The notes: a model not told the origin generated them from the sequence alone. A stretch of DNA of 64,000 nt from Haliscomenobacter sp965225875 (GCF_965225875.1 NZ_CBDDBS010000003.1:2170001-2234000), one strand, 5' to 3'; positions 44,716 through 53,589 are shown, counted from the first letter of the stretch. Program-made: numbers and translations.

Positions 44716-47016
44716 ATGACAAGCCAAAAAATAATTACCCGTAAACTCAGCATTTACCTGTTGATATGCTATGCATTTGTTTGTTCTATTGACCTCAAAG
44801 CACAAACTTATTCCTTCAATTGGCAAGAACTGCAACTAAGCTGGCCCGTCCGCTTCGACCCCAACGTTTTGCCCATTTATGCCAATAGCAACCCCTACCT
44901 TTATCCCCTGCGTTACACCCTGCTCAAATCCGATAACACCGACTACAAAGGAGGTACCGGAGGACACAATGGCATCGACATTGGTTTGAATTCCTTTCGA
45001 CCAACCGACAATAACGGGGCAAAAATTTACGCCGCAGCCAAAGGTGTTTTGGTCGCTTACCGCGACGGCATACCCGACCGCACCACTGGCGGAATCGCCT
45101 GGGATAAAATCATCCCTGCCGATAAATTGACCGTAACCAACCTGGCCCCCACACATACTGGTTTCAACATCCAAACTACGGTGGATGGCAGTGGCAACGT
45201 CATTTATTTACAACACGACAATGGTTTTGTTACCCAATACGCGCACTTGAAACAAGGGCTGGCTGTCCTGGAAAAATACAAATTGGGCGACGTGGTTCCT
45301 GAAGGTGCATTGCTCGGTGTGATGGCCAGTTCGGGATCTTCGAGTGGGTCACACCTGCATTTTGGCGTTTATTCTGGGCCTCACTCGACCAAAGCTGGAG
45401 TGAACATTCCCAGCAATAACCGCATCTACAAGGGGGTACTGGCAACACCCTGGGGGTATTTTGTTTGCCCCTTTTATGAAGAAACGGTGCAGGGCAAAAT
45501 CACCAACATGTGGAAAGGGGCGTATCCGGAAGTCTACAAACCCCTCGAAAATGGCAACCTGGAAGTCGTTGATCTGGTGCTGGCTGCCACTCCTTTCAAC
45601 TCCGTCACGCCTCCTCCCAACGTCGGTGCAGTGCCATTGGGTTATCCACTTTACCTGCTGCCTTACACTGTCGGAGCAAAAGGTTCCTATACCATCCAAA
45701 TCAAATCGAATACGGAGACCATCAGTTTTGGCACCAGAACGGATACCTTAAAAGCCGGCGTTGTGCTTAATCCGGGCCAAACCATAAGCTCCAAGAATGG
45801 CAATTTTTACGCTAGTCTCCAGTCCAATGGCCAATTGGGCGTATGGGATCGGAGCAGCACCAAACCGCGTTGGACCAGCCCCCCTCCAAAGGCGCTTATT
45901 CCCAATGCCCAGTACTACCTGCGTTTGAATACAACCGGTTCCTTGTGTGTGTACGTAAAACGCCCGGTACAGGATTCAGTGATTTGGTGCAGCGACCTGA
46001 CCCAGGGAACGGGGAATTTTTATGCTTTACTGCAAACTGATGGCAATTTTTGTGTGTACAAAAATCTAAATGAATACCGCTGGTGCTCCTTTACGAATTC
46101 CAACGACCGGGATTTGACCTCCAATGTCACCCAATTAAAAACGCTTCCAGCAGGTGAATACACCTTGAGTGTTTTTCGGCAGGTGCCTGGTGATCCTGCA
46201 CCAGTGCTGCGCGCCCAATCGACCTTCAGTATTTTTCAAGGCTCGAAGCTGGAAAAATTGACCTTGCAAGCTAGTTCGGACAACGTGGTAGCGGGGCAAT
46301 TGACCGCAGGAGATTTTTACAGCGCTTCGAATACAGTGGATAAACAGACTCAATTCACCGTTTATTTACCAAAACCTGCTCCTCCACGGCCCTTGCCGCA
46401 ATTTGCGATCCTCTCAGTCCCCATCACTGGGATCACCGGACTCAACCCTTTTGAAGGGCAATGGGGCGCCAGCATGCAACTAAAAGCCAGTGTCAATGGT
46501 AAGTCGATTGCGGCTTTTAGCCCGGTTACCACAGTCAATGGTGTGGCCAAAGCGGTCATTTTTAACCCGACCGAACTATTCAACCCAGGAACTTACGGCC
46601 TCGCTGCCTGGCCCGCCAATGGCTTGCCGATTACCATTTCCTTTGAGGTGCCCCACAATTTCAACAAACAAAGCGACTACCTGAGTTTTGGGGCGGTCAC
46701 CTTCGAGTATTATTATCAAACGACCACAACTGGGCTGCACGACCTGGAACCGCAATTGATTCAGGATGTCCAGCTTTTTCCCAATCCGGCGGCTGAAACG
46801 GTACAAGTTGCCTTTTCTCTCGCAGAGTCTGCGGATGTTCAGATACAGATTTATGACCTATTGGGGCGCTTGCAAGGACAGGGATTGAAACAGAAGATGT
46901 CGGCGGGCAAACAACAAATTCAGCTGAATGTAAAGCAGTTGCCGGTGGGGATTTACTCGGTGGAAGTGCGAGCTGGGGGAAAAAAGATGGCGCAAAAACT
47001 GGTGCTGGAGCGGTAA
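44716..47016 (+). CDS. M23 metallopeptidase fused to lectin-like domain and type IX sorting domain
   Basis: 766 residues. Signal peptide ends KAQ (about 30). The LytM-type peptidase has His84 and Asp88 in GGHNGIDIG and the second histidine pair in SGSHLHFGV (about 212), a complete zinc site, so peptidoglycan or peptide cleavage is expected. Residues about 345-465 contain a bulb-lectin-like repeat (LNPGQTISSKNGNFYASLQSNGQLGVWD; NFYALLQTDGNFCVYKNLNEYRW), suggesting mannose-type glycan binding. After an immunoglobulin-like region the C-terminus is a type A sorting domain (DVQLFPNPAAETVQVAFSL ... LPVGIYSVEVRAGGKKMAQKLVL), which sends it out through the type IX system. The combination points to a secreted lytic enzyme attacking other cells or shed wall material. 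Confidence 0.88.
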   Translation: MTSQKIITRKLSIYLLICYAFVCSIDLKAQTYSFNWQELQLSWPVRFDPNVLPIYANSNPYLYPLRYTLLKSDNTDYKGGTGGHNGIDIGLNSFRPTDNNGAKIYAAAKGVLVAYRDGIPDRTTGGIAWDKIIPADKLTVTNLAPTHTGFNIQTTVDGSGNVIYLQHDNGFVTQYAHLKQGLAVLEKYKLGDVVPEGALLGVMASSGSSSGSHLHFGVYSGPHSTKAGVNIPSNNRIYKGVLATPWGYFVCPFYEETVQGKITNMWKGAYPEVYKPLENGNLEVVDLVLAATPFNSVTPPPNVGAVPLGYPLYLLPYTVGAKGSYTIQIKSNTETISFGTRTDTLKAGVVLNPGQTISSKNGNFYASLQSNGQLGVWDRSSTKPRWTSPPPKALIPNAQYYLRLNTTGSLCVYVKRPVQDSVIWCSDLTQGTGNFYALLQTDGNFCVYKNLNEYRWCSFTNSNDRDLTSNVTQLKTLPAGEYTLSVFRQVPGDPAPVLRAQSTFSIFQGSKLEKLTLQASSDNVVAGQLTAGDFYSASNTVDKQTQFTVYLPKPAPPRPLPQFAILSVPITGITGLNPFEGQWGASMQLKASVNGKSIAAFSPVTTVNGVAKAVIFNPTELFNPGTYGLAAWPANGLPITISFEVPHNFNKQSDYLSFGAVTFEYYYQTTTTGLHDLEPQLIQDVQLFPNPAAETVQVAFSLAESADVQIQIYDLLGRLQGQGLKQKMSAGKQQIQLNVKQLPVGIYSVEVRAGGKKMAQKLVLER

Positions 47017-47155
47017 GTTTATCGCTAATTTTGAATTCTGAACAATTCTTTATCTCACATACAAATCTTGGTATTTACCAATCTTTAGCTGCTTGAACGC
47101 TCGCAACTTTGTCCCAACAAGAAATCATTCGACTACACACTTAAAACTTTGTGAG

Positions 47156-47584
47156 ATGTTCAAAAAAGAAACAGTGCTGCGCATTGCAACCTTCGTGGTA
47201 ATTGCCTTCAACGCATTAGGCGTACTGATGGTGAGTTTGCAAGCTTTTGTATCCCCTCAATCAGTTATGGATTTGGTTGGCGTTCAATTGAACAACACCG
47301 ATGCCTTTAGCTCCATTCGGGGCGTGTATGGTGGCATTGGACTGCTGATTTTTATCCAATTGATCTACCTGGCTTTTAAAAACGCCAAACAGGGACTGGC
47401 GTTGGTCGCCTTATTTGGGGGGCTGTATGCCATTTCCAGAATCATGACCATTTTTATGGAAGGACAGTTGGGCGATTTTGGTCAAAAATGGCTGGTTATT
47501 GAATCCAGTTTATGTGTACTAGCCCTGTTGTTGCTATTTTTCCATGCTCGGGTACCGAAAAAAACAGCCTTAGAGCATGCCTAA
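47156..47584 (+). CDS. DUF4345-type membrane protein
   Basis: 142 residues from the ATG at 47156; an upstream in-frame ATG would add 21 polar residues before the first helix. Four hydrophobic segments: TFVVIAFNALGVLMVSL, GVYGGIGLLIFIQLIYLAF, LALVALFGGLYAISRIMTIF and LVIESSLCVLALLLLFF. The motif SIRGVYGGIGL between helices 1 and 2 and the ISR after helix 3 are typical of DUF4345 proteins. Function unknown. A strong terminator hairpin follows, and the gene appears to be transcribed alone. Confidence 0.72.
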   Translation: MFKKETVLRIATFVVIAFNALGVLMVSLQAFVSPQSVMDLVGVQLNNTDAFSSIRGVYGGIGLLIFIQLIYLAFKNAKQGLALVALFGGLYAISRIMTIFMEGQLGDFGQKWLVIESSLCVLALLLLFFHARVPKKTALEHA

Positions 47585-47615
47585 AACCCATCTTCAAACA
47601 CCTTAACCCATTGCG

Positions 47616-47653
47616 AACAGGTTGGTTGATGCATTCAACTGACCTGTTTTTTT
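47616..47653 (+). terminator. Rho-independent terminator after the DUF4345 gene
   Basis: AACAGGTTGGTTGA pairs with TTCAACTGACCTGTT (14 bp with two G-T pairs, 4-base loop), followed directly by a run of seven or more T. It starts 32 bases after the stop codon at 47584. Confidence 0.8.
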
Positions 47654-47764
47654 GTTCAATTAAAAGCTAGAACGCTCCTCCTTCCCGCCTAAACAAATAC
47701 CCAATTTCATTGTTCCAATCTCCGTTTTTAAACAAGCTTCGCTTAAAACTTAAGATAACCTATT

Positions 47765-48385
47765 ATGATCCTTTCACTACCAGACATCGAAAAACTTCCC
47801 CGGATTCCTCGTTTGACCTTGATCAATGCGATTACAGGCTTTAAAAGTGGCAATCTAGTAGGCAGTGTAGGCCCGGATGGAGTGCCCAACCTAGCCATCT
47901 TTTCCTCTGCCGTACACATTGGTTCTGCGCCACCTTTGATTGGTATCGTAACCCGCCCGGTAGACGGAGATTTAAAAACAACCCGGCACACCTATCAAAA
48001 TATTCAGCATTCCCATTTTTTCACCCTCAACCATGTGCAGGAAAACATCGTCCAGGCGGCTCACCAAACTTCAGCCAGTTACCCCGATGGAGTTTCTGAA
48101 TTCAACGCAGTGGGGCTCACACCCGAGTGGCGCGAAGGCATTGCAGCTCCTTTTGTAGCTGAGTCCAGCATCAAAATGGGCCTGGAATACGTGGAAGAAT
48201 ACTACATCAAGGCCAACAATACCATTTTAATCATTGGCAAGGTGTTGGAGTTGATTTTGCCGGATGATTGTATGGATGAAAAAGGTAACCTTGACCTGCA
48301 AGGGGCAGGCACAGTGGCGGTAAGTGGTTTGGATACTTACTATCGTACCGAACAGGTTGCGCGCTTACCTTATGCACGAGTTTAG
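47765..48385 (+). CDS. Flavin reductase-like (FMN-binding split barrel) protein
   Basis: 206 residues matching the flavin reductase-like FMN-binding domain: LINAITGFKSGNLVGSVGPDGVPNLAIFSSAVHIGSAPPLIGIVTRP near the start, then HSHFFTLNHVQENIVQAAHQTSA with the conserved N near the flavin, and IIGKVLELILPD. These proteins reduce FMN with NAD(P)H or use bound FMN in other reductions. No signal peptide. It stands alone. The substrate and any oxygenase partner are not evident. Confidence 0.82.
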   Translation: MILSLPDIEKLPRIPRLTLINAITGFKSGNLVGSVGPDGVPNLAIFSSAVHIGSAPPLIGIVTRPVDGDLKTTRHTYQNIQHSHFFTLNHVQENIVQAAHQTSASYPDGVSEFNAVGLTPEWREGIAAPFVAESSIKMGLEYVEEYYIKANNTILIIGKVLELILPDDCMDEKGNLDLQGAGTVAVSGLDTYYRTEQVARLPYARV

Positions 48386-48391
48386 TCACCC

Positions 48392-48940
48392 TTAAAAATG
48401 AAAACCCAGTTTCAGCGAAGCTTCAGGGTTAAACAGGGGCAAGGTGAATAGTTGTTGGTCGACAGGAACATCGCGGTCGCCAGCAATCCGCATGCTCAAA
48501 CCCGCCCAGGGCGAGAGGTAAAACTGCTTCCCCACTTTCAGGTTGTAGCCCAAACTGCCATTCAAAAGAAAGTTGTTAAAATGGGCGGTTTGAATCCGGG
48601 CATCGGTTTGGATGCGGCTTTGCCAATACACTGGCCCGGCGCCAATCCACCAACCCCGCCAACCGGGTTTCAAAAAAACGTCAACTACCGCTGCATAGGC
48701 CGCGACGTGGTGTTTGGTAAAACCCTCAGGCGTGCTCCAATCGGGCTTATTGACGTTGGCAGTCAAAACCCGGCAACGCCAATGACCTTGACCAGCCCAG
48801 CCAGCGATAAAATACCCGCCCGTAAGGTAAGGGAGTGCGTCCAGTTCCAACCCGACATTGAATGTGGATTCTTCAGCTTGTTGGCCTCGACAAAGGCCAA
48901 CGCAAGCCAGCAACAACAAACTTAGTATGGCATTTTTCAT
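48392..48940 (-). CDS. Predicted outer-membrane beta-barrel protein
   Basis: 182 residues. The signal peptide MKNAILSLLLLACVGLCRGQ is followed by alternating hydrophobic beta strands rich in aromatic residues (GGYFIAGWAGQGHWRCRVLTANV; RGWWIGAGPVYWQSRIQ; FNNFLLNGSLGYNLKVGKQFYLSPWAGLSMRI). The C-terminus is LKLGFHF, ending in Phe as expected for a Bam-inserted barrel. About eight strands fit the length. No named family recognised. It is convergent with the flavin reductase gene with only 6 bases between stops. Confidence 0.6.
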   Translation of the reverse strand: MKNAILSLLLLACVGLCRGQQAEESTFNVGLELDALPYLTGGYFIAGWAGQGHWRCRVLTANVNKPDWSTPEGFTKHHVAAYAAVVDVFLKPGWRGWWIGAGPVYWQSRIQTDARIQTAHFNNFLLNGSLGYNLKVGKQFYLSPWAGLSMRIAGDRDVPVDQQLFTLPLFNPEASLKLGFHF

Positions 48941-49020
48941 GCTGCAAAAAACGATAAGCCAATTGTTGATGCACTGATTTTTGGCTTGAAGAACCCCTAT
49001 TTTTTGTCATACCGTTTTGC

Positions 49021-50070
49021 TTACTTTTTTCCCGAAATCGCCTTAAAGCCTGGCAGGATAAGAAAATCGATTATTCTAATACCCGCAAAGCCCGCCTGCT
49101 GCATCCAGGCCTCAACTTCGGATTGACTCCAAAGCCCCGCGGTACTGCTTAACAGAAAAAACAAATCGCCCAATGCGCCCAACATATCCCCATTTTTTTT
49201 GATGGTGTCCTGCCGCATAAACTCCAATATGGTAAAAGTGCCCCCAGGTTTGAGGGCAGCATGGGCTTTTTGTGTCACCAACAGATTTTCTTCGGGCGTA
49301 AAATGATGCGCTACATTGACCATGAGAATGTAATCGTACTGTGCTGCTCCGATGTCGTCGGTCAAAATATTGCCAGGGCGGTAGGTAATGCGTTCACCCA
49401 TGCCGTACTTGGCTAAAATCGGGCGAGCCTTTTCGACTGCTGCAGGTAAATCAAGAATGGTAGCGTGTAAGTTTGGGGCTTTTTTGCACATACCCACACT
49501 ATACAAACCATGCGAGCCGCCAATGTCCAATAGTTGGGTGGCTTGGGCAGCAATGGGCAATTTTTTCATGGCTTCTTTTGCTAAACCTATGGCAGCAGAT
49601 TCCATAGCATTCTGGTACAAATACCACTCATCGCTGTTAAACGTATCGTGGTATTGTAAGCCCTTGCCAGTGCGCAGGAATTCCGGAAAATAGCTCATCC
49701 AGGCCATACAGACCCGGTTATCGAACAACATCATCCAGTAGACACTGTCTGGGCTGTCTTTGAGTAAGTATTTTTTAGCCTCTGAAGTCAGGCTAAATTG
49801 ACCATTTTGTTCATCCATCTGTCCCATTGAAGCTAGTACCCCAAGCGTTCCTTTGAGGGCTTTTTCATTCAATCCACCGCAAGCCTGGGCAATTTCGGCA
49901 ATGTTTTTTTTGTCCTGACCAATGGTTTCGAAGATGCCAACATCTACGGCTTCCAATAAAAATTTACTCATCATGAACCCGAAATGGCCGTACAACAAAG
50001 GCATGGGCAGCAGTTTGGCCTGGATGGCTATCCATTCGAGTGGATTCTGGGAGATGGCTCCAATTTTCAT
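49021..50070 (-). CDS. Class I SAM-dependent O-methyltransferase-like protein
   Basis: 349 residues from the ATG at 50070; a TTG nine codons earlier is possible but less likely. The N-terminal 120 residues form the winged-helix dimerisation region of acetylserotonin/hydroxyneurosporene O-methyltransferase-type enzymes (LLEAVDVGIFETIGQDKKNIAEIAQACGGL). The catalytic half has the SAM loop LLDIGGSHGLYSVGM, the acidic strand TILDLP and motif YDYILMVNVAHHFTPEENLLVTQKAHAALKPGGTFTILEFM. It transfers methyl from SAM to a small, probably aromatic, hydroxyl. No biosynthetic cluster surrounds it, so the substrate cannot be inferred. Confidence 0.85.
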   Translation of the reverse strand: MKIGAISQNPLEWIAIQAKLLPMPLLYGHFGFMMSKFLLEAVDVGIFETIGQDKKNIAEIAQACGGLNEKALKGTLGVLASMGQMDEQNGQFSLTSEAKKYLLKDSPDSVYWMMLFDNRVCMAWMSYFPEFLRTGKGLQYHDTFNSDEWYLYQNAMESAAIGLAKEAMKKLPIAAQATQLLDIGGSHGLYSVGMCKKAPNLHATILDLPAAVEKARPILAKYGMGERITYRPGNILTDDIGAAQYDYILMVNVAHHFTPEENLLVTQKAHAALKPGGTFTILEFMRQDTIKKNGDMLGALGDLFFLLSSTAGLWSQSEVEAWMQQAGFAGIRIIDFLILPGFKAISGKK

Positions 50071-50175
50071 AGTATTGGGTGTTTTAGTTGTAACCAAGTT
50101 TTAGCATGGGGATCTACGAAAACAAGAGCAACCTGATGTTGAACAATAGTAAATAGCATAAACTTAATAGTTGGC

Positions 50176-50214
50176 AAAAAATAAACAGGCCAGCTGAATT
50201 CATCCGCTGGCCTG
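50176..50214 (-). terminator. Rho-independent terminator for the 50246 gene
   Basis: CAGGCCAGC (50186-50194) pairs exactly with GCTGGCCTG (50206-50214). Read on the minus strand it is followed by TTTATTTTTT. It lies 32 bases past the stop at 50246, in the gap before the methyltransferase gene. Confidence 0.75.
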
Positions 50215-50245
50215 CCTATTTTCAATGTTAATCTTTGGTCGGCGC

Positions 50246-50620
50246 TCAAGCTTTTTTCAGCACCATTACTCCTTCAGGTCCGCCGCGGCCCTCACAAGCA
50301 TCACTTACTCTGGTCATGGTCATGGTATCGCCTTCCACTTTGAGTGTGTACACGCCAACGCCCGTGCATTCGGTGCCCTCAGTTTCCTGAATGGTCATTT
50401 TTGCCCCATCCATAGTGTATTTTCCTTTGGTTTCGATGCTGCCATCAGCACCAACATCCAGGGTAAAAGTTCCCTCAGCAGAAATGTCTACTTTCAGGGT
50501 AATCATGTTGCCACTTCCATCGGGAACGGGCAATTTCCAGGAGCCCACCGGGCTTTGTGCCATCAGGCTTAAAGGCGAAAGCAAGAGTGCAAGAGTCAAA
50601 AAACGCAAGAATGGATTCAT
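50246..50620 (-). CDS. Small secreted lipocalin-like protein
   Basis: 124 residues. The signal peptide ends LMAQ (about 22). The mature part is a short all-beta domain: PVGSWKLPVPDGSGNMITLKVDISAEGTFTLDVGADGSIETKGKYTMDGAKMTIQ, with the pattern G-x-W near the start, repeated strand pairs and a Cys pair (TECTGVG, DACEGRG) that could form a disulfide. This resembles the lipocalin-like or DUF4488-like small barrels of Bacteroidota, but I cannot name the family with confidence. A good terminator follows it. Confidence 0.65.
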   Translation of the reverse strand: MNPFLRFLTLALLLSPLSLMAQSPVGSWKLPVPDGSGNMITLKVDISAEGTFTLDVGADGSIETKGKYTMDGAKMTIQETEGTECTGVGVYTLKVEGDTMTMTRVSDACEGRGGPEGVMVLKKA

Positions 50621-50844
50621 AGGTGTGTTTTTAGGTGATGTAAAACAAATGGCCCACAGAATTGTGGCTATTGAAGCTTCAAAGTACGCTAAAAATTATT
50701 CAAAGTCAAGCATTTAGGCAATTAGCCATTTTGAACCTCCTTAGCTATACTACTTTATAAAAAGCTTGTATTTTTACACGCTTGCTTTCCCCCAAAGCAT
50801 CCACATCCAAAATGCTATTGCCAACCTTTAAGCTTGTGTAACAC

Positions 50845-51561
50845 ATGAAAAACAATGCTCTTTTTTTGCTCTTGACACTGATCTTACTGCCGTCTTTAGC
50901 CTTTTCTATCGGCACTTATGCTGCGGGAGACAAATTAACCGTACACGCGGCCAGTGGGCTCATTCTGCGTGAAACGGCCGCACCAACGGGCACTAAAATT
51001 ATGACTGTAGAGTATGGCGCCTTAATAACTGTTCAAGCCGAAGGCCTCAAAAAAACAGCTCACTCAGTGACCGTATTTCCTGGATTCACCATTAAGGGGT
51101 TTTGGGTAAAAGTAAAAACTGCTAATGGCAAAATCGGGTTCGTATTTGATGGCTACCTGTCCAAGTACAAAACCCCAGGCAGCTTGCCCAATGACGACGA
51201 TTCTGACGTGGGCACCATTCAGGAACGCTACCTGAAAATGCACTCCCCGCGCAAGGCTAAGGTTGATCTGCCCAAAGGGGAATCTCGTTATGACCATTAT
51301 AAAGTGACTTATACCAACGGCGCAGAAGTAGAAGCGGACATGGGCGAAGGAGGCTCGGCTTACACCATTCGCTTTAACCCCGGAATGACCATTGAAGAAG
51401 CTTACTTGATTGGCAAAGCCTTGTGGATGGAAGATGCTGAAAACATCAAATCCAGCATCAATAAGGGCGTGATTTCACTGCTGAGTGGAGACGAATTGTG
51501 GGCGATGGAAGTGTCGGTCAAAAACGGCATTGTGCATTTGGTGATGCAGCACGCGGATTAA
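50845..51561 (+). CDS. Secreted protein with bacterial SH3-like domain
   Basis: 238 residues. A signal peptide (MKNNALFLLLTLILLPSLAFS) precedes a bacterial SH3-type barrel at about 25-110: KLTVHAASGLILRETAAPTGTKIMTVEYGALITV ... FWVKVKTANGKIGFVFDGYLS. The remaining 120 residues (YDHYKVTYTNGAEVEADMGEGGSAYTIRFNPGMTIEEAYLIGKALWM) are not recognised. Bacterial SH3 domains bind cell-wall peptides or other partners; no enzyme domain is fused here. A single gene closed by a hairpin terminator. Confidence 0.72.
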   Translation: MKNNALFLLLTLILLPSLAFSIGTYAAGDKLTVHAASGLILRETAAPTGTKIMTVEYGALITVQAEGLKKTAHSVTVFPGFTIKGFWVKVKTANGKIGFVFDGYLSKYKTPGSLPNDDDSDVGTIQERYLKMHSPRKAKVDLPKGESRYDHYKVTYTNGAEVEADMGEGGSAYTIRFNPGMTIEEAYLIGKALWMEDAENIKSSINKGVISLLSGDELWAMEVSVKNGIVHLVMQHAD

Positions 51562-51610
51562 AAAAATAGACTGGATCAGTGTTGTTGAGCATTGATCCAG
51601 TGTTGTTTAG
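51560..51610. terminator. Bidirectional terminator between convergent genes
   Basis: ACTGGATCA (51570-51578) pairs with TGATCCAGT (51593-51601). A T-rich tail follows on the plus strand, and an A7 run precedes it, which becomes a T run on the minus strand. It can serve both the SH3 gene and the FAD oxidoreductase gene ending at 51627. Confidence 0.72.
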
Positions 51611-51626
51611 TTAACGAAGCTAGCCT

Positions 51627-52820
51627 TTACATTAACTTTTTAGCCAAACGTTTAAAAAATGGATTGGCCATCAAATAGGCACTCCAATCCAATAACTTTG
51701 GTACAAAATGAAAACTGCGCAGCAAAATGGTGCTGGTTTTTAATTCCTTTCCAACGATTTTGAATAAATTTTTTTCATAGCTTTTTAAAAAATCAGCGCT
51801 AAAGTCCTGCTTTTTAAAGGCCACCACAATCGTTTCCGCGGCCACTTTTCCACTCACAATGGCATTGCTGATGCCCTCTCCAGAGGCAGGATCAATCAGC
51901 GATGCCGCGTCCCCGATCAACAAAAAATGATCGCCCGACATGGACACCCGCCGCGAACCCAAAGCCAGCCCAAAACCCTCCAACTTTCCAACCTGTGTGC
52001 TTTCGCCAAAACGTGCTCTGAGCTCAGGAGAAGCCTGAATGAAGGCATAAACAGCCTCTTTTAAATTGACTTTTTGTCGCGCAATGCTGCGCGTCAACAT
52101 CCCAAAACCCACATTGGCCGTATCTTCAGACAAGGGAAAAACCCAAAAATAGCCAGGCATAAACTCGGGCAAAACAAACACTTCGGTGCGGTTCAAATGC
52201 AAACCCTTGACCCCACTAAAATAGGCGCGCACGGCCCCAGCGTGGTGGTTTTGATCCAGGCGGGTGGTGCTTAGTTTTTTGCTGACCATGGATTGGGTGC
52301 CGTCGCTGCCAACCAGAAACTGGGTACTGAAATAACGCCGTTGGCTGGAATTACCGACCAGGAACCTTCCAGGAGTTGTATCGTCCTGAACAATCTCATC
52401 TACCTGAAATCCTTCTAAAATCTGCACATTGGGAGCGTATTGCCGCACTCCTTGCAAGAGCGCATCATCAAAATCAACCCTCCGACAACAGTAGGCCTCA
52501 TTGACCCAATGGATGTCGACGGGCTTGTGGGCGTTGATGTGCAGGCGAGTCTGTTTGATCTCGGTTTTTTGAGGGAAGGAACGAAATTGTTCCACCAGTT
52601 CCGGGCAACAGCGGAACAAGGTCTTGATGGAGCGGCCGGTGATCGCGTCGCCGCAGGTTTTGGAGCGGGGAAAGGTCGCTTTGTCAATCAAGAGTACTCT
52701 CAAATTGGAATGGCGCAGTTGTAAAGCACAGGTAGCTCCGGCAGGGCCGGCCCCGATTATGACGAGGTCGAAGTGGGATGAGTTTGGGTAAAGGGGGGCT
52801 TTAACTCGTTCTTTGGTCAT
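51627..52820 (-). CDS. FAD-dependent oxidoreductase, geranylgeranyl reductase family
   Basis: 397 residues. The dinucleotide-binding motif HFDLVIIGAGPAGATCALQL lies near the N-terminus (about 17-36), followed by VLLIDKATFPRSKTCGDAITGRS, the PxxKxCGxxI block of the geranylgeranyl reductase/halogenase group. Later motifs are FLVGSDGTQSMVSKKL, GYFWVFPLSEDTANVGFGML and FLLIGDAASLIDPASGEGISNAIVSG (the GD flavin motif). Members reduce prenyl chains or hydroxylate aromatic substrates. It is divergent from the TetR regulator at 52949 across a 128-base gap, which makes it a possible target of that regulator. Confidence 0.85.
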   Translation of the reverse strand: MTKERVKAPLYPNSSHFDLVIIGAGPAGATCALQLRHSNLRVLLIDKATFPRSKTCGDAITGRSIKTLFRCCPELVEQFRSFPQKTEIKQTRLHINAHKPVDIHWVNEAYCCRRVDFDDALLQGVRQYAPNVQILEGFQVDEIVQDDTTPGRFLVGNSSQRRYFSTQFLVGSDGTQSMVSKKLSTTRLDQNHHAGAVRAYFSGVKGLHLNRTEVFVLPEFMPGYFWVFPLSEDTANVGFGMLTRSIARQKVNLKEAVYAFIQASPELRARFGESTQVGKLEGFGLALGSRRVSMSGDHFLLIGDAASLIDPASGEGISNAIVSGKVAAETIVVAFKKQDFSADFLKSYEKNLFKIVGKELKTSTILLRSFHFVPKLLDWSAYLMANPFFKRLAKKLM

Positions 52821-52917
52821 TTGCTGCTGTGCTTTTCACGAAATGTATGGTTTTTTGCTTTATCGAAGCTTCCAGGCAAAAAATTGCATAATTTTTTTCA
52901 ATCTAATTGGATTATTT

Positions 52918-52925
52918 TATCTTTG
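52918..52925 (+). promoter_or_regulatory. -7 promoter element of the tetR gene
   Basis: TATCTTTG matches TAnnTTTG and lies 23 bases before the tetR start codon at 52949. It is followed at once by a 20-bp palindrome that could act as an operator. Confidence 0.5.
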
Positions 52926-52945
52926 TAGAGTGATTAGTCAATCTA
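52926..52945. promoter_or_regulatory. Candidate TetR operator 1 (autoregulation)
   Basis: TAGAGTGATTAGTCAATCTA is 16/20 self-complementary and begins one base after the -7 element of tetR, where a bound repressor would block transcription. It matches 17 of 20 bases of the site at 53528-53547. Confidence 0.55.
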
Positions 52946-52948
52946 CAA

Positions 52949-53509
52949 ATGGATAAGGTTACGGAAATACTTGCAGCAGCGCTCAAGCTCTTTGTTGAAT
53001 ATGGATTTCATGGTACACCGACCAGTAAAATTGCTCAAGAGGCCGGAGTGGCCAATGGCACCTTGTTCCATTATTTCAAGACCAAGGAAGACCTGATAAT
53101 TGCCCTGTACATCGATATCAAGACCCGCTTGGCACAGCATTTAATTGAAAATGTGTTGCCAGAAACTGCACTTAAAGCTAGAATCAAGAATCGCTATTTG
53201 CAAGTAATGTATTGGGCGCTGGAGCATAGTACAGAATTCAGGTTTATCCAACAGTTTCACACTTCGCCTTTTCTTTCACGTTTGTCCATGGAAGAAATGT
53301 ACCGACAGATGAAACCAGATCTCGACCTGATTGAAGAAGGGATTGCCACTAAAATCATTCAGCCAAGGCCAATTGATTTTATCTTCAGCCTGTTTTCTAA
53401 CCACATTTATGGTTTCAATCAATATTTGAGCAGTGCCAATATCCCTGCTGCTGAGCAAAAAAAACTCATTGATGATACTTTTGAAATGTTGTGGGGGATG
53501 ATCACCTGA
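52949..53509 (+). CDS. TetR/AcrR family transcriptional regulator
   Basis: 186 residues. The N-terminal 50 residues are a classic TetR DNA-binding domain: ILAAALKLFVEYGFHGTPTSKIAQEAGVANGTLFHYFKTKEDLIIALY, with the helix-turn-helix at SKIAQEAGVANGTLFHYF. The rest is a helical ligand-binding and dimerisation domain of unknown ligand. The gene heads a plus-strand cluster of a cytochrome and two molybdo-hydroxylase subunits. Near-identical palindromes lie at its own promoter and 43 bases before the cytochrome gene, so it probably represses itself and the oxidase operon in response to a substrate of that enzyme. Confidence 0.92.
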   Translation: MDKVTEILAAALKLFVEYGFHGTPTSKIAQEAGVANGTLFHYFKTKEDLIIALYIDIKTRLAQHLIENVLPETALKARIKNRYLQVMYWALEHSTEFRFIQQFHTSPFLSRLSMEEMYRQMKPDLDLIEEGIATKIIQPRPIDFIFSLFSNHIYGFNQYLSSANIPAAEQKKLIDDTFEMLWGMIT

Positions 53510-53527
53510 GTTTTTTTGTTCTTCAAT

Positions 53528-53547
53528 TAGAGTGATCAGTCACTCCA
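53528..53547. promoter_or_regulatory. Candidate TetR operator 2 (cytochrome-iorAB operon)
   Basis: TAGAGTGATCAGTCACTCCA contains the near-perfect palindrome GAGTGA-TCAG-TCACTC and differs at only three positions from the site at the tetR promoter. It lies in the 80-base gap between tetR and the cytochrome gene. Confidence 0.55.
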
Positions 53548-53589
53548 TTTAATCAACTAAATCTTCCTTAACCCATTAAATGATCAACC

